Positions 55,031-63,913 of a stretch of DNA of 64,000 nt are shown piece after piece. A program made the translations under genes and the position numbers. Origin of the DNA: Rhodobacter sp. (lineage in GTDB: Bacteria > Pseudomonadota > Alphaproteobacteria > Rhodobacterales > Rhodobacteraceae). Location: assembly GCA_020250175.1 (NCBI GenBank), contig JADCEN010000033.1, positions 62,001 to 126,000 on the forward strand, given 5' to 3'. The notes below the pieces were generated by a model, which worked only from the letters and a program-made list of their open reading frames with translations, made no database searches and was not told where the DNA came from. Positions within the stretch are counted from its first letter, which is position 1. Each line of letters opens with the position of its first letter.

Positions 55031-56268
55031 CCGGCCACCCCGGCCTGCGTGGCGGCGGCGCGCACCACCTCCAGGTCCGCCGCGTTGCCGCCAAAGAGTT
55101 GCTGTGCCTCGGCCCAGATCGCGCGGGCGCGGTCGGTTTCCCCCAGCACGCCATAGGCCTTGATCAGGCGCGCCCATTCTTCTGCACTGCCGCCCTGCGT
55201 CGCCAGGCGGTCGCTGAGCTGTTCCACCATGCCGCGCACCATCTCCTGCCGCTCCTCCGGGGTCATCCCGGCTGCGGCGGCCAAGGCATCGGCATCCGGG
55301 CCGGGGGCCATCTCCACCGCCTCGGGCAGCGCGTAATTGTCTTCGCCCGCCTCGCTGGCCACCTGCATCAGCTGCGCGCGCAGCGGGGCGACCCAGGGGT
55401 CGTCGGGCTGCGACCGTTCCAGCAGCGGTGCCCAGAGCGCAAAGGTCCGGTCGGGCCGACCCACCTGGGCAAACATCAGCCCGGCATAATAGGTGGCCGT
55501 CCCGTTCTGCGGATCGAGGGCAAGGGCGCGCGTGATCTCGGCCTCTGCCTCGGGCGAGACATAGCCGCCCGCACCCAGAATCATCATCTCGGCCAGTATG
55601 GCGTGATCGTCGGCGCTGACACTGTCGCCCAGGATTGCAATGACCTGACTTTGCGCCGCCGCCGCCGCCACATAGTTGCCAAAACCGGATTCGTTGCGCG
55701 CCAGCAGGCGATGCCCCTCCAGATCGCCGGGGCGGTCCTTCAGCGCGCGGCGCAACTGATCCATCAGCGCCGAAAAGGCGGGGTCAACGGGGCCGGGGGC
55801 AGGCGCACGGGCGGCTGCGGCAGCTTCGGCCTCGGCCTGCGGCGGGCGGGTGCGATAGAAATGTTCAGAGGCCGCCAGCCGCCCGGCGATCGGCAAGTCC
55901 GGATAGCCGGGCGCGCCGATGCGGGCATAGGTCCAGACGCCGCCCAGCATCACCGCTGCAACGAGACCCGCCATGGCAAGCGTGATCATCCGGGGCGGGG
56001 CCGCGTGGCCATCCTCGGGGGGGCCGTCGCCCAGGGCGCGATCCGCCTCCAGCACCCGGCGCGCCACTTCGGTGCGCAGCCGCCCGGCATCGGCGGGGGC
56101 AATCACGCCCCGGGCCAGGTCGCGGTCCACCTCGCGCAGCTGGTCGCGGTACACCTGCAGGTCATAGGCCGCCGGAGGCCCGTCCCCCGCGCGCCCGCGC
56201 ACAAGCGCCAGCAGCAGCAGCGCCGTCACCGCAAGACCGATCCCTGCCGCCGCAATCCAGAATGTCAT
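55027..56268 (-). CDS. ccmI: c-type cytochrome biogenesis protein CcmI
   Basis: Assists haem attachment by presenting apocytochrome c to the CcmFH ligase. The 413-residue protein has the two N-terminal membrane helices (FWIAAAGIGLAVTALLLLAL and a second at about residues 95-115) around a cytoplasmic leucine/heptad-type stretch (YRDQLREVDRDLARGVI). TPR repeats follow, about 190-330 (NGTATYYAGLMFAQVGRPD). Other ccm genes are not in the window. It overlaps ruvX by 4 bases. Confidence 0.93.
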   Translation of the reverse strand: MTFWIAAAGIGLAVTALLLLALVRGRAGDGPPAAYDLQVYRDQLREVDRDLARGVIAPADAGRLRTEVARRVLEADRALGDGPPEDGHAAPPRMITLAMAGLVAAVMLGGVWTYARIGAPGYPDLPIAGRLAASEHFYRTRPPQAEAEAAAAARAPAPGPVDPAFSALMDQLRRALKDRPGDLEGHRLLARNESGFGNYVAAAAAQSQVIAILGDSVSADDHAILAEMMILGAGGYVSPEAEAEITRALALDPQNGTATYYAGLMFAQVGRPDRTFALWAPLLERSQPDDPWVAPLRAQLMQVASEAGEDNYALPEAVEMAPGPDADALAAAAGMTPEERQEMVRGMVEQLSDRLATQGGSAEEWARLIKAYGVLGETDRARAIWAEAQQLFGGNAADLEVVRAAATQAGVAG

Positions 56269-56444
56269 GCTGCCCCCTTTGACCCGCCTTCATGTAATCG
56301 CTGGCCGCCAAGGGCAAAAGGTACAATCTCGGGCCGGGCTGTGGTGCCGTGTCGCATTTTTCCCGATTGTGCCGCTTGTGACAGCGGTTAAAACTGTGGC
56401 CCGTTCCATAGCATTGCCACGCCCGCAACCGGAGCAGGCCGCCC

Positions 56445-57692
56445 ATGACACGCTATTCCGCTTTCGCCATCGCCCGTGAGGCGCTGCGCAACCATCAGGG
56501 CTGGCAGCGAGCCTGGGCCAGGGCCACGCCGAAGGCGCAGTATGATGCGGTGATCGTCGGCGCGGGCGGCCATGGCCTGGCCACTGCCTATTACCTTGGC
56601 AGGAACCACGGCATCACCAATGTGGCGGTGATCGAAAAGGGCTGGCTCGGCGGCGGCAACACGGGCCGCAACACCACGATCATCCGGTCGAACTATCTGC
56701 AGGACCCGTCGGCGGCGCTGTATGAAAAGGCGCGCAGCCTGTATGAGACGCTGAGCCAGGAGCTGAACTACAACGTCATGTTCAGCCCGCGCGGCCTTCT
56801 GATGCTGGCCCAGACCCAACATGAGGTGCGCGGCTATCTGCGCACCGTGCATGCCAATATGCTGCAGGGCGTGCAGACCGAATGGATCGGGCCGGACCGG
56901 GTGAAAGACCTGGTGCCGATCATCAATATCGACGGGCCGAGGTACCCGGTGCTGGGCGCGCTGTATCAGGCGCGCGGCGGCACGGCGCGGCATGATGCCG
57001 TGGCCTGGGGCTATGCGCGGGCCTGCTCGGCGATGGGCATGGACATCATCCAGCAATGCGAAGTGACCGGCGTGCGGTCCGACGCAGGACGGGTGACGGG
57101 GGTCGAGACCACCAAGGGCTTTATCGGCACGAAGAAGCTCGGCATCGTCGTGGCCGGCCATTCGGGGCAGGTGGCCGGGATGGCCGGCTTCCGCCTGCCG
57201 GTGGAAGCTGTGGCGCTGCAGGCGCTGGTATCGGAACCGATCAAGCCCTGCATGGATGTGGTGGTGATGGCCAATACTGTGCATGGCTACATGAGCCAAT
57301 CCGACAAGGGCGAGATGGTGATCGGCGGCGGCACCGACGGCTTCAACAACTTCACCCAGCGCGGCAGCTTTCACCATATCGAGGAAACCCTGCGCGCCCT
57401 GATCGAAACCTTTCCGATGATCTCCCGCCTGAAAATGCTGCGCCAGTGGGGCGGCATCGTGGATATGACCGGCGACCGGTCGCCCATCATTTCGAAAACG
57501 CCGCTGGGCAACTGTTTCATCAACTGCGGCTGGGGCACCGGCGGGTTCAAGGCAATCCCCGGCTCTGGCTGGGCGATGGCAGAGCTGATGGCAAAGGGCG
57601 AGCCGGGGCCGCTGGCGGCGGATTTCGGGATGGAGAGGTTCAGGGAAGGGCGGTTTATTGATGAGTCTGTGGCGGCGGGGGTGGCACATTGA
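56445..57692 (+). CDS. soxB: Sarcosine oxidase, beta subunit
   Basis: FAD/FMN-bearing subunit of heterotetrameric sarcosine oxidase that oxidatively demethylates sarcosine. The 415-residue protein has the FAD motif VIVGAGGHGLATAYYLG. The TARHDAVAWGYARA segment includes the histidine that carries covalent FMN in characterised enzymes. It ends with FIDESVAAGVAH, the normal full-length C-terminus. The next ATG overlaps its stop as TGATG, so the foreign gene inserted downstream did not truncate it. It is the first gene of the sox cluster, with 176 noncoding bases before it. Confidence 0.96.
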   Translation: MTRYSAFAIAREALRNHQGWQRAWARATPKAQYDAVIVGAGGHGLATAYYLGRNHGITNVAVIEKGWLGGGNTGRNTTIIRSNYLQDPSAALYEKARSLYETLSQELNYNVMFSPRGLLMLAQTQHEVRGYLRTVHANMLQGVQTEWIGPDRVKDLVPIINIDGPRYPVLGALYQARGGTARHDAVAWGYARACSAMGMDIIQQCEVTGVRSDAGRVTGVETTKGFIGTKKLGIVVAGHSGQVAGMAGFRLPVEAVALQALVSEPIKPCMDVVVMANTVHGYMSQSDKGEMVIGGGTDGFNNFTQRGSFHHIEETLRALIETFPMISRLKMLRQWGGIVDMTGDRSPIISKTPLGNCFINCGWGTGGFKAIPGSGWAMAELMAKGEPGPLAADFGMERFREGRFIDESVAAGVAH

Positions 57693-58366
57693 TGGACGAT
57701 GAGATTTGGTTCGATCCGCTAGACGCAATCCAAGAATTGGGAAGACTATCTCAAGTTGAAGTGCTCTTCATGGATGCGGCTTGGCAGAAAGCCTACAGGT
57801 CGCGTCAGGAATGGGCTAAATTTTCATCGGAAGAGAATTTCAACTTTTCCGAAGATCAGCTTGATGACCTTGAACGAAGCGAGCGACTTCAGGTGGAAAT
57901 GCTGAACCAGACTTACCTGCGCGCTCACTTAGTCATGAGTTACAGTATTTTCGAGAAGGGAATAGTTTCTCTTTCTTCACGTGGGTTTAGTTATGTCATG
58001 CGCGAGATACCTCCTAAAAAAGGGCCAAAATCAGGGTTTGATTTCACGAGAGATTTACTTGAGCGGTGTGATCTGAAAAAGACAATCCATTCAGAGGATT
58101 GGGACAAAGCTGACGCCCTTAGGAAAATAAGAAATGTGGTTGCGCATAGCGCATCGATTTTGGAATCTCCAAAAGATAAGAACAACTTCGAGAATTGGAA
58201 GGTAAAGTTCTTTGGTATTTCGACGCGACCGTTTGGTAGTGAGGATAGTCAACTGAACCAGATTTGGCTTGAGGCATACTTAGTGCGATACGCTTCTGAT
58301 GTATTCCGGGGCGTGCTGGAGTTCATGAAAAACGAAATAGAGAGTCGTCTAAATGCTTCTTCTTGA
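57692..58366 (+). CDS. Foreign AT-rich gene in the sox operon, HEPN-like R-x4-H protein
   Basis: A 224-residue soluble protein whose ATG overlaps the soxB stop (TGATG) and whose end overlaps the soxD start by 14 bases. The segment DALRKIRNVVAHSAS carries R147-x4-H152, the catalytic pattern of HEPN-domain RNases, in a helical context. A charged, non-repetitive N-terminal half precedes it. Three sampled 60-base rows have about 38-47% GC, against roughly 65% nearby, and codons such as TTA, AGA and ATA are frequent. This points to recent horizontal acquisition. No antitoxin or partner gene adjoins it. I do not recognise a closer family; an orphan HEPN toxin/defence-type protein is the leading idea. 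Confidence 0.8.
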   Translation: MDDEIWFDPLDAIQELGRLSQVEVLFMDAAWQKAYRSRQEWAKFSSEENFNFSEDQLDDLERSERLQVEMLNQTYLRAHLVMSYSIFEKGIVSLSSRGFSYVMREIPPKKGPKSGFDFTRDLLERCDLKKTIHSEDWDKADALRKIRNVVAHSASILESPKDKNNFENWKVKFFGISTRPFGSEDSQLNQIWLEAYLVRYASDVFRGVLEFMKNEIESRLNASS

Positions 58367-58673
58367 ATGCCCCTATTGCGGCATCGCCGCCGAGGAAACC
58401 GAACTGGCCCCCGGCGGCGAGGCGCATTTGAAGCGCTTCGGCCCCAAATCTTCGGATGATGAGTTTGAGTCTTACATGTTCGCGCGCAAGAACCCCAAGG
58501 GCGTGCATTTCGAGCGCTGGCGGCATGCCTATGGCTGCGGCAAGTGGTTCCTTGCCGCCCGCTGTACCGCCACGCTGGAGGTGTTCGGCACCTATCCGGC
58601 GCAGGTCGGGGCACCGCCGCCCGAGATCGTGGCAAAAATCAAGGCCCGCCGTCCCGGCTGGTCGCCCGAATGA
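58353..58673 (+). CDS. soxD: Sarcosine oxidase, delta subunit
   Basis: Small zinc-binding subunit of heterotetrameric sarcosine oxidase. The 106-residue protein has the zinc ligand pattern C6-P-Y-C9 near the start and H58/C62 in WRHAYGCGKWF. It also has the conserved YMFARKNPKGVHFERW segment. Its start ATG lies within the end of the AT-rich foreign gene, yet the product is full length and starts normally (MLLLECPYCG). Confidence 0.96.
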   Translation: MLLLECPYCGIAAEETELAPGGEAHLKRFGPKSSDDEFESYMFARKNPKGVHFERWRHAYGCGKWFLAARCTATLEVFGTYPAQVGAPPPEIVAKIKARRPGWSPE

Positions 58674-58683
58674 CCCGCTGCAA

Positions 58684-58820
58684 GCCCCCCCTCCCATCCT
58701 CCCCCACAAGGGGGGAGGGGCCGGTCGCGCCCCGAGGTGCCCCCGGTTTCCGAACACAGAGGACGCTGCCCACCCGCGCGCCCCTCCCCCCTTGTGGGGG
58801 AGGGATGGGGTGGGGGGGCC
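58684..58820. repeat. Inverted pair of G/C-rich palindromic elements between soxD and soxA
   Basis: Two near-identical arms of about 38 bases in opposite orientation (58684-58722 and 58781-58820). Each contains CTCCCCCACAAGGGGGGAG or its complement, which folds on its own into an 8-9-bp hairpin with a short ACAA loop. Together they form a BIME-like (paired REP) element with a 58-base spacer. It lies within the sox operon and may stabilise or modulate the soxBD mRNA 3' end. This is inferred from its structure. Confidence 0.8.
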
Positions 58821-58920
58821 AGCGGCCCGCAGGCCCAATCGCTGCAGATCGCGCGCATTCGACCCCACCATCCCGCGCCGCCTGGCGGGGGGCCGTCCAC
58901 CAAGCCGCAGGAATACGAGC

Positions 58921-61900
58921 ATGAGCACCCGTCTGGCCCGTGGCGGCCGCCTGATCGACCGGTCGGCGGCGCTGGACTTCACCTTCAACGGCCGCCGCCT
59001 GCGCGGGTATCAGGGCGATACGCTGGCCTCGGCACTTTTGGCCAATGACCGGATGCTGGTGGGGCGCAGCTTCAAGTATCACCGTCCTCGTGGAATTGTC
59101 GGCGCGGGCCCGGAAGAGCCGAATGCGCTGGTCAATCTGGGGCAGGGCGGGCGGCTGGAACCCAATCAGCGCGCCACCACAACCGAACTGTTCGACGGGC
59201 TGGTCTGTACCAGCCAGAACCACTGGCCCAGCCTTGAATATGACTTGGGCGTGGTGAACAATTATCTCGCGCGCCTGCTGCCGGCCGGGTTCTATTACAA
59301 GACCTTCATCCACCCGCGCCCCTTCTGGAAACACCTGTTCGAGCCGGTCATCCGCCAGTCCGCCGGCCTTGGCAAAGCGCCGAAGGGCCGCGATGCGGAC
59401 CGCTATGAGCAGGCCTATGCCTTTTGCGATGTGCTGGTGATTGGCGGCGGCATCGCCGGGCTGGAAGCGGCGCTTGTCGCCGCCCGCGCGGGCCTGCGCG
59501 TGATGCTGCTGGAACAGACCGCCCATTGGGGCGGGCGCGCGCCCGTGGACGGGCTGCAGATTGACGGCAAGCCGGCGCAGGACTGGGTCGATGCCACGGT
59601 GGCCACCCTTGCCGCGATGAATACGGTCACCCTGCGGCGGCGCTGCACCGGGGTCGGGGTGTATGACCACGGCTATGTGCTGGCCGACGAAAGGGTGGCC
59701 GACCATACCCCCGGCGACGGGCGCCCGAAGCACCGCCTGTGGCGCATTCGCGCGGGCCGCATCATCACCGCGACCGGGGCCATCGAACGGCCGCTGTCCT
59801 TTGCCGGCAATGACATTCCCGGCGTCATGCTGGCCTCGGCGGTGCGCGATTATGTCGTCAATCAGGCGGTGTCGCCAGGGGACCGCACCGTGGTGGTCAC
59901 CAATAATGACGATGCCTACCGCACCGCCTTCGCGCTGACCGAAGCCGGGTTGCGGGTTCCGGCCATCATCGATGCCCGCAACACCATATCGGGCGCGCTG
60001 GCCGACCGCGCCCGCGCGCTGGGCATCCGCATCGAGGCGGGCCGGGCCATTGCAAGGGTCAAGGGCGGCAAGCGGGTAACGGGCCTGTCGCTGTGCCTGC
60101 AGGCGGGCGAAGGCTCGGTGCTGGAAGATATCGCCTGCGACGCCATCGCCATGTCAGGCGGCTGGTCGCCCGTGGTGCATCTGTGGAGCCATTGCGGCGG
60201 CAAACTGATCTGGGATGCGGCCCAGGCCTGTTTCCGCCCCGATCCCGACCGCCCGCCGCTGACCCATGACGGCAGCACCATGGTCATCGCCGCCGGTGCC
60301 GCCAATGGCGCGCTGGATGACGCGGCGGTGCTGGCCGATGCCCATGCAGCCGGTCTGGCCGCCGTCAAGGCCGCAGGGGCCAAGGCGAAGAAATCCGCAG
60401 CCCCCATGGTTGCCGACCCCGTCGGCCATGCGGTGGAACCGGTCTGGGTGATGCCGCAGGGCGCTGGCCCCGATCTGCGCGCCAAGATGTGGCTCGACTA
60501 TCAGAACGACGTCAAAGTCTCGGACGTGCAGCTTGCGGCGCGCGAGGGGTATGAGAGTGTGGAGCACACCAAGCGCTATACCACGCTGGGCATGGCAACT
60601 GATCAGGGTAAGCTGAGCAATATCAATGGCCTGGCCGTTCTTTCTCAGGCGTTGAATGAAGATATTCCCCAAGTGGGCACCACCACCTTCCGCCCGCCCT
60701 ACACCCCCGTCACCCTGGGGGCGCTGGCGGGCGAGGCGCGGGGCGAGATCTTCCAGCCGCTGCGCCGCACCCCGATCCACGGCTGGCACGAATCCGCCGG
60801 GGCTTACCTTGAGCCGGTGGGCCTGTGGCGGCGGCCCTATTGCTTTGTGCGACCGGGCGAGACGCATGAACAGGCCGTTCACCGCGAGGTCCTGAATGTC
60901 CGCAAGGCCGTGGGCCTGCTGGATGCCTCGACCCTGGGCAAGATCATCGTCAAGGGCCCCGATGCGGGCCGGTTCCTGGACATGCTCTATACCGGGGTGA
61001 TGTCCGCCCTGCCGGTGGGCAAATGCCGCTACGGGCTGATGTGCGGCGAGTCCGGCTTTCTGATGGATGACGGCGTCGTGGCGCGCCTCGATGAGGAGAC
61101 CTGGCTGTGCCACACCACGTCCGGTGGCGCGGACCGCATTCATGGCCATATGGAAGACTGGCTGCAATGCGAATGGTGGGACTGGCAGGTGTTCACCGCC
61201 AATGTCACCGAACAATATGCGCAAGTGGCGGTCGTCGGCCCCAACGCGCGCAAGCTGCTGGAAAAGCTGGGCGGCATGGAGGTGTCGAAAGAGGCGCTGC
61301 CTTTCATGACCTGGGCCGATGGCACGCTGGGCGGGTTTGCGGTGCGCGCCTTCCGCATCAGCTTCTCGGGCGAGTTGAGCTATGAAATCGCCGTGCCGGC
61401 CAGCCACGGTCTTGCCTTCTGGAACGCCTGCGTCGTGGCGGGCGAGGGGCTGGGCCTGATGCCCTACGGCACCGAGGCGCTGCATGTGCTGCGCGCCGAG
61501 AAGGGTTTCATCATGATCGGCGATGAAACCGACGGCACCGTCATTCCGCAGGACCTTGGCCTGGGCTGGGCCATATCGAAGACGAAGCCCGATTATCTGG
61601 GCAAGCGCGGGCAGAAACGCGCCTTTCTGGCCTCGGGCGACCGCTGGCGGCTGGTGGGCCTTGAAACGCTGGACGGCTCGGTCATCCCGGACGGTGCCTA
61701 TGCGGTAGCAGAGGGGACGAACCCGAACGGGCAGCGCAATGTGCAGGGGCGCGTTACCTCGACCTATTTCTCGCCGACGCTGGGGCGCGGCATTGCCATG
61801 GGGCTGGTGCGCCGCGGGCCGGAGCGGAGGGGTGAGGTGCTGGAATTTCCAAAGGTCGGGGGCGGGTCGGTGATGGCGCGCATCGTTGATCCGGTGTTTT

Positions 61901-61932
61901 ACGACAGGGACGGAGAGAAGCAGAATGTCTGA
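58921..61932 (+). CDS. soxA: Sarcosine oxidase, alpha subunit
   Basis: Large NAD+- and folate-binding subunit of heterotetrameric sarcosine oxidase; it passes formaldehyde to tetrahydrofolate. The 1003-residue protein has an N-terminal 2Fe-2S-like fold region (FNGRRLRGYQGDTLASALLA), the NAD-binding motif VLVIGGGIAGLEAALVAARAG (about residue 175) and a C-terminal GcvT/aminomethyltransferase-like domain (about 620-1000, GLLDASTLGKIIVKGPDAG). The ATG at 58921 follows the palindrome pair; the upstream frame from 58456 is not family-like. It overlaps soxG by 8 bases. Confidence 0.96.
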   Translation: MSTRLARGGRLIDRSAALDFTFNGRRLRGYQGDTLASALLANDRMLVGRSFKYHRPRGIVGAGPEEPNALVNLGQGGRLEPNQRATTTELFDGLVCTSQNHWPSLEYDLGVVNNYLARLLPAGFYYKTFIHPRPFWKHLFEPVIRQSAGLGKAPKGRDADRYEQAYAFCDVLVIGGGIAGLEAALVAARAGLRVMLLEQTAHWGGRAPVDGLQIDGKPAQDWVDATVATLAAMNTVTLRRRCTGVGVYDHGYVLADERVADHTPGDGRPKHRLWRIRAGRIITATGAIERPLSFAGNDIPGVMLASAVRDYVVNQAVSPGDRTVVVTNNDDAYRTAFALTEAGLRVPAIIDARNTISGALADRARALGIRIEAGRAIARVKGGKRVTGLSLCLQAGEGSVLEDIACDAIAMSGGWSPVVHLWSHCGGKLIWDAAQACFRPDPDRPPLTHDGSTMVIAAGAANGALDDAAVLADAHAAGLAAVKAAGAKAKKSAAPMVADPVGHAVEPVWVMPQGAGPDLRAKMWLDYQNDVKVSDVQLAAREGYESVEHTKRYTTLGMATDQGKLSNINGLAVLSQALNEDIPQVGTTTFRPPYTPVTLGALAGEARGEIFQPLRRTPIHGWHESAGAYLEPVGLWRRPYCFVRPGETHEQAVHREVLNVRKAVGLLDASTLGKIIVKGPDAGRFLDMLYTGVMSALPVGKCRYGLMCGESGFLMDDGVVARLDEETWLCHTTSGGADRIHGHMEDWLQCEWWDWQVFTANVTEQYAQVAVVGPNARKLLEKLGGMEVSKEALPFMTWADGTLGGFAVRAFRISFSGELSYEIAVPASHGLAFWNACVVAGEGLGLMPYGTEALHVLRAEKGFIMIGDETDGTVIPQDLGLGWAISKTKPDYLGKRGQKRAFLASGDRWRLVGLETLDGSVIPDGAYAVAEGTNPNGQRNVQGRVTSTYFSPTLGRGIAMGLVRRGPERRGEVLEFPKVGGGSVMARIVDPVFYDRDGEKQNV

Positions 61933-62482
61933 TCCGGTCAGCGCCCTGGGCCATGCCGCCTTTGACGGCTTCGCTCGCATCCGCGAAATCGGCCCGCTGG
62001 GGATGATCACCCTGCGCGCCAGGGCCGATCTTCCGGCGCTGCCCGCCGCCGTCAGGGCGGCCACCGGCCTTGATCTGCCGGCGGTGCGGCGCATTGTGAC
62101 GGCAGGGGACCGGTCCATCGGTTGGATGTCGCCCGATGAATGGCTGATCGTGCTGCCCTATCCGCAGGTCGCGCAGACGCTGGCCCGGCTGTCAGAGGCG
62201 CTGCAAGGCCAGCATCATCTGGCCGCCGACGTTTCGGACGCGCGGGCGGTGTTCCGCATCGAAGGGGCCAGGGCCGGTGACGTGCTGATGAAGCTGTCGC
62301 CGGTCGATCAGGCGCGGCTGGAACCGGGCGAGTTGCGCCGGACCCGCGCCGCCCAGGTCGCCTGCGCCCTGTGGCGCGAGGGCGACGGGTACACGCTTGT
62401 CTGCTTCAGGTCGGTGGCGGGCTATGTCATGGGCCTGCTGACCCATTCCGCGCAGCCCGGAAGTGAGATCTTTCCGGCCTGA
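61925..62482 (+). CDS. soxG: Sarcosine oxidase, gamma subunit
   Basis: Structural subunit of heterotetrameric sarcosine oxidase, related to the C-terminal part of GcvT-type proteins. The 185-residue protein has IREIGPLGMITLRARADL at the start and the conserved SIGWMSPDEWLIVLPY (about residues 58-73). It also has the late RTRAAQVACALW. ATG 61925 overlaps the soxA stop by 8 bases. The genes that often follow in related bacteria (C1-folate genes such as purU or folD) are missing; noncoding DNA and an IS110 element lie there instead. Confidence 0.95.
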   Translation: MSDPVSALGHAAFDGFARIREIGPLGMITLRARADLPALPAAVRAATGLDLPAVRRIVTAGDRSIGWMSPDEWLIVLPYPQVAQTLARLSEALQGQHHLAADVSDARAVFRIEGARAGDVLMKLSPVDQARLEPGELRRTRAAQVACALWREGDGYTLVCFRSVAGYVMGLLTHSAQPGSEIFPA

Positions 62483-62813
62483 CGCAGCCGGTTCCCGCCT
62501 GCCCGGCAGGGCAGGGGGGTCGTCTAATCGCATCACATCTTGCAAGCCCTTTCTTTCGGTATGGGGCAGAAAGCCATTGGCGATCAGCGCAAGTGTTCGT
62601 CGAGGCGTGCCGAGATACGTTTGCCGGAGCAGGGTCGTCTTCGCGGTCGACACGTTGGTCGCCGCATGATTGGTGTTCGCGGGAGGGCCTTCCTATGTCT
62701 GATCCGCACTCAGCTGAGGTATCAGCGGTGCATCCCCCTGCACGAAAGGCCCGACCTACGTCCCGGCAGGGACGCTTCGGCGCGCTCAATACGCGAGCGC
62801 TATCCGAGTAATC
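62483..62813. other. Junction between soxG and the IS110 element
   Basis: 331 bases without a supportable gene. It includes the likely downstream end of the IS110-type element, whose exact border I cannot set because IS110 elements lack obvious terminal repeats. On the minus strand one frame (TLALIANGFLPHTERKGLQD) looks more protein-like than its surroundings. It could be a remnant of an older gene. Confidence 0.4.
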
Positions 62814-63839
62814 TCAAGCAGTTGGCCTCGTGCCTCGTTCAAACAGCGTGCCGTCGCGGAGCATCGCATGCATCGTTACTGCCAGCTTTCTTGCGAGTGC
62901 AACGGCCGCGCGCTTGAAGCCGATGCGCTCCCTCAGCTTCAGACCCCAAGTCCGCAGGTCACTCTCAGCTGAACTGCGGGTCAGAATGACGGATGCTGCC
63001 TCGTAGAGCAGTCCTCGGAGGTGATGATCACCACGTCGGGATATGTGGCCTTTGTAGTCGATCTCGCCAGACTGGTATCGCCGGGTCGTCAGGCCGACCC
63101 AGGCACCCACTGATCGAGATTTTCGGAAGTTATCTGCGCTTTCAATCGCGGTGACAAACGAGGTTGCGGTGATCGCACCCACACCCGGGATCGACATCAG
63201 GATCCGGCAGCCATCGTTCTGACGAGCTTCCGCAGCAATCTGGCGTGCAAGTCGGGCGGCCAGCAGACGGGTTGCGCACCAGGCGTCGAGCATCGGCAGC
63301 AGGATTTCTGACAACTTCGTCTGATCGGAAAGAAGGCGGCGCACATGTCCTTCGAATGTGCTTCCCTTGCCGGACGGGATGAGCAGGCCGAATGTTTTCA
63401 TGAACCCTCTGATATGATTGGAAAGATCGACCGTGATCCTGACCAGTCGGTTCCTCGCCGCGATCAGGGTCCGCGCCAGCATGCTGTCAAAGCCCTTTAC
63501 CCTCACTTCCCGGAAGAAGCCGATCTCGGCAAGATGCGCCAGACCGTCGGCATCATTCGCGTCAGTCTTGTTCGGCGCCATGTCGAGGGCCGACTTGGCA
63601 TGACGGGCATCGATGCAGATCACGGGCAAGCCCTCGGCACGGAGGGCGTGATAGAACCAGACCGACAGGGGGCCGGTCTCGAACACGATCCGTTCAACTG
63701 TCGGTGCCCGTTTACGCACCAGCTGCGCAATCACCGAAGGGTCGGAGGCACATTTTCCGCGCCAGACTCGTTCTCCGTCGCGCCGGATCGACACGGCGGT
63801 CTCTTTCATCGAAACGTCCAGGCCGATGTAGTCCTTCAT
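62814..63839 (-). mobile_element. IS110-family transposase (DEDD) and its insertion sequence core
   Basis: A 341-residue transposase. The N-terminal DEDD RuvC-like domain shows D8 (YIGLDVS), E54 (IVFETGPLS) and the D93/D96 cluster (NKTDANDADG). The C-terminal transposase_20 domain has SIPGVGAITATSFVTA. IS110 elements transpose with a structured bridge RNA transcribed from the noncoding end next to the gene and usually lack terminal inverted repeats and target duplications. The gene is full length. The upstream end runs to the window edge, so the whole element is not visible. It lies downstream of soxG and leaves the sox genes intact. Confidence 0.93.
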
Positions 63840-63913
63840 GGCTGTTCTCCATCAGATGTTTGGGCCCGGCGTCCAGTCGAGAGCCCGTACCTTCATCATA
63901 TCGGGGAACAGCC
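63840..63913 (-). ncRNA. Possible bridge-RNA region upstream of the IS110 transposase
   Basis: Just before the transposase ATG, GGCTGTTC (63840-63847) and GAACAGCC (63906-63913) form an 8-base inverted repeat closing a 74-base loop region. IS110-group elements encode a bridge RNA in exactly this leader. The stretch from here to the window end is a candidate. I infer this from position and structure only; the RNA ends cannot be seen. Confidence 0.35.

Noticed and set aside
57689..58366. The idea that the AT-rich gene disrupts the sox operon.
   Set aside because: soxB ends with its normal C-terminus and soxD starts normally; the overlaps suggest coupled expression rather than disruption.
62192..62653. 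A minus-strand frame with TLALIANGFLPHTERK that looks protein-like.
   Set aside because: It has no start signal, runs into the antisense of soxG and matches nothing I recognise; noted only as a possible remnant.
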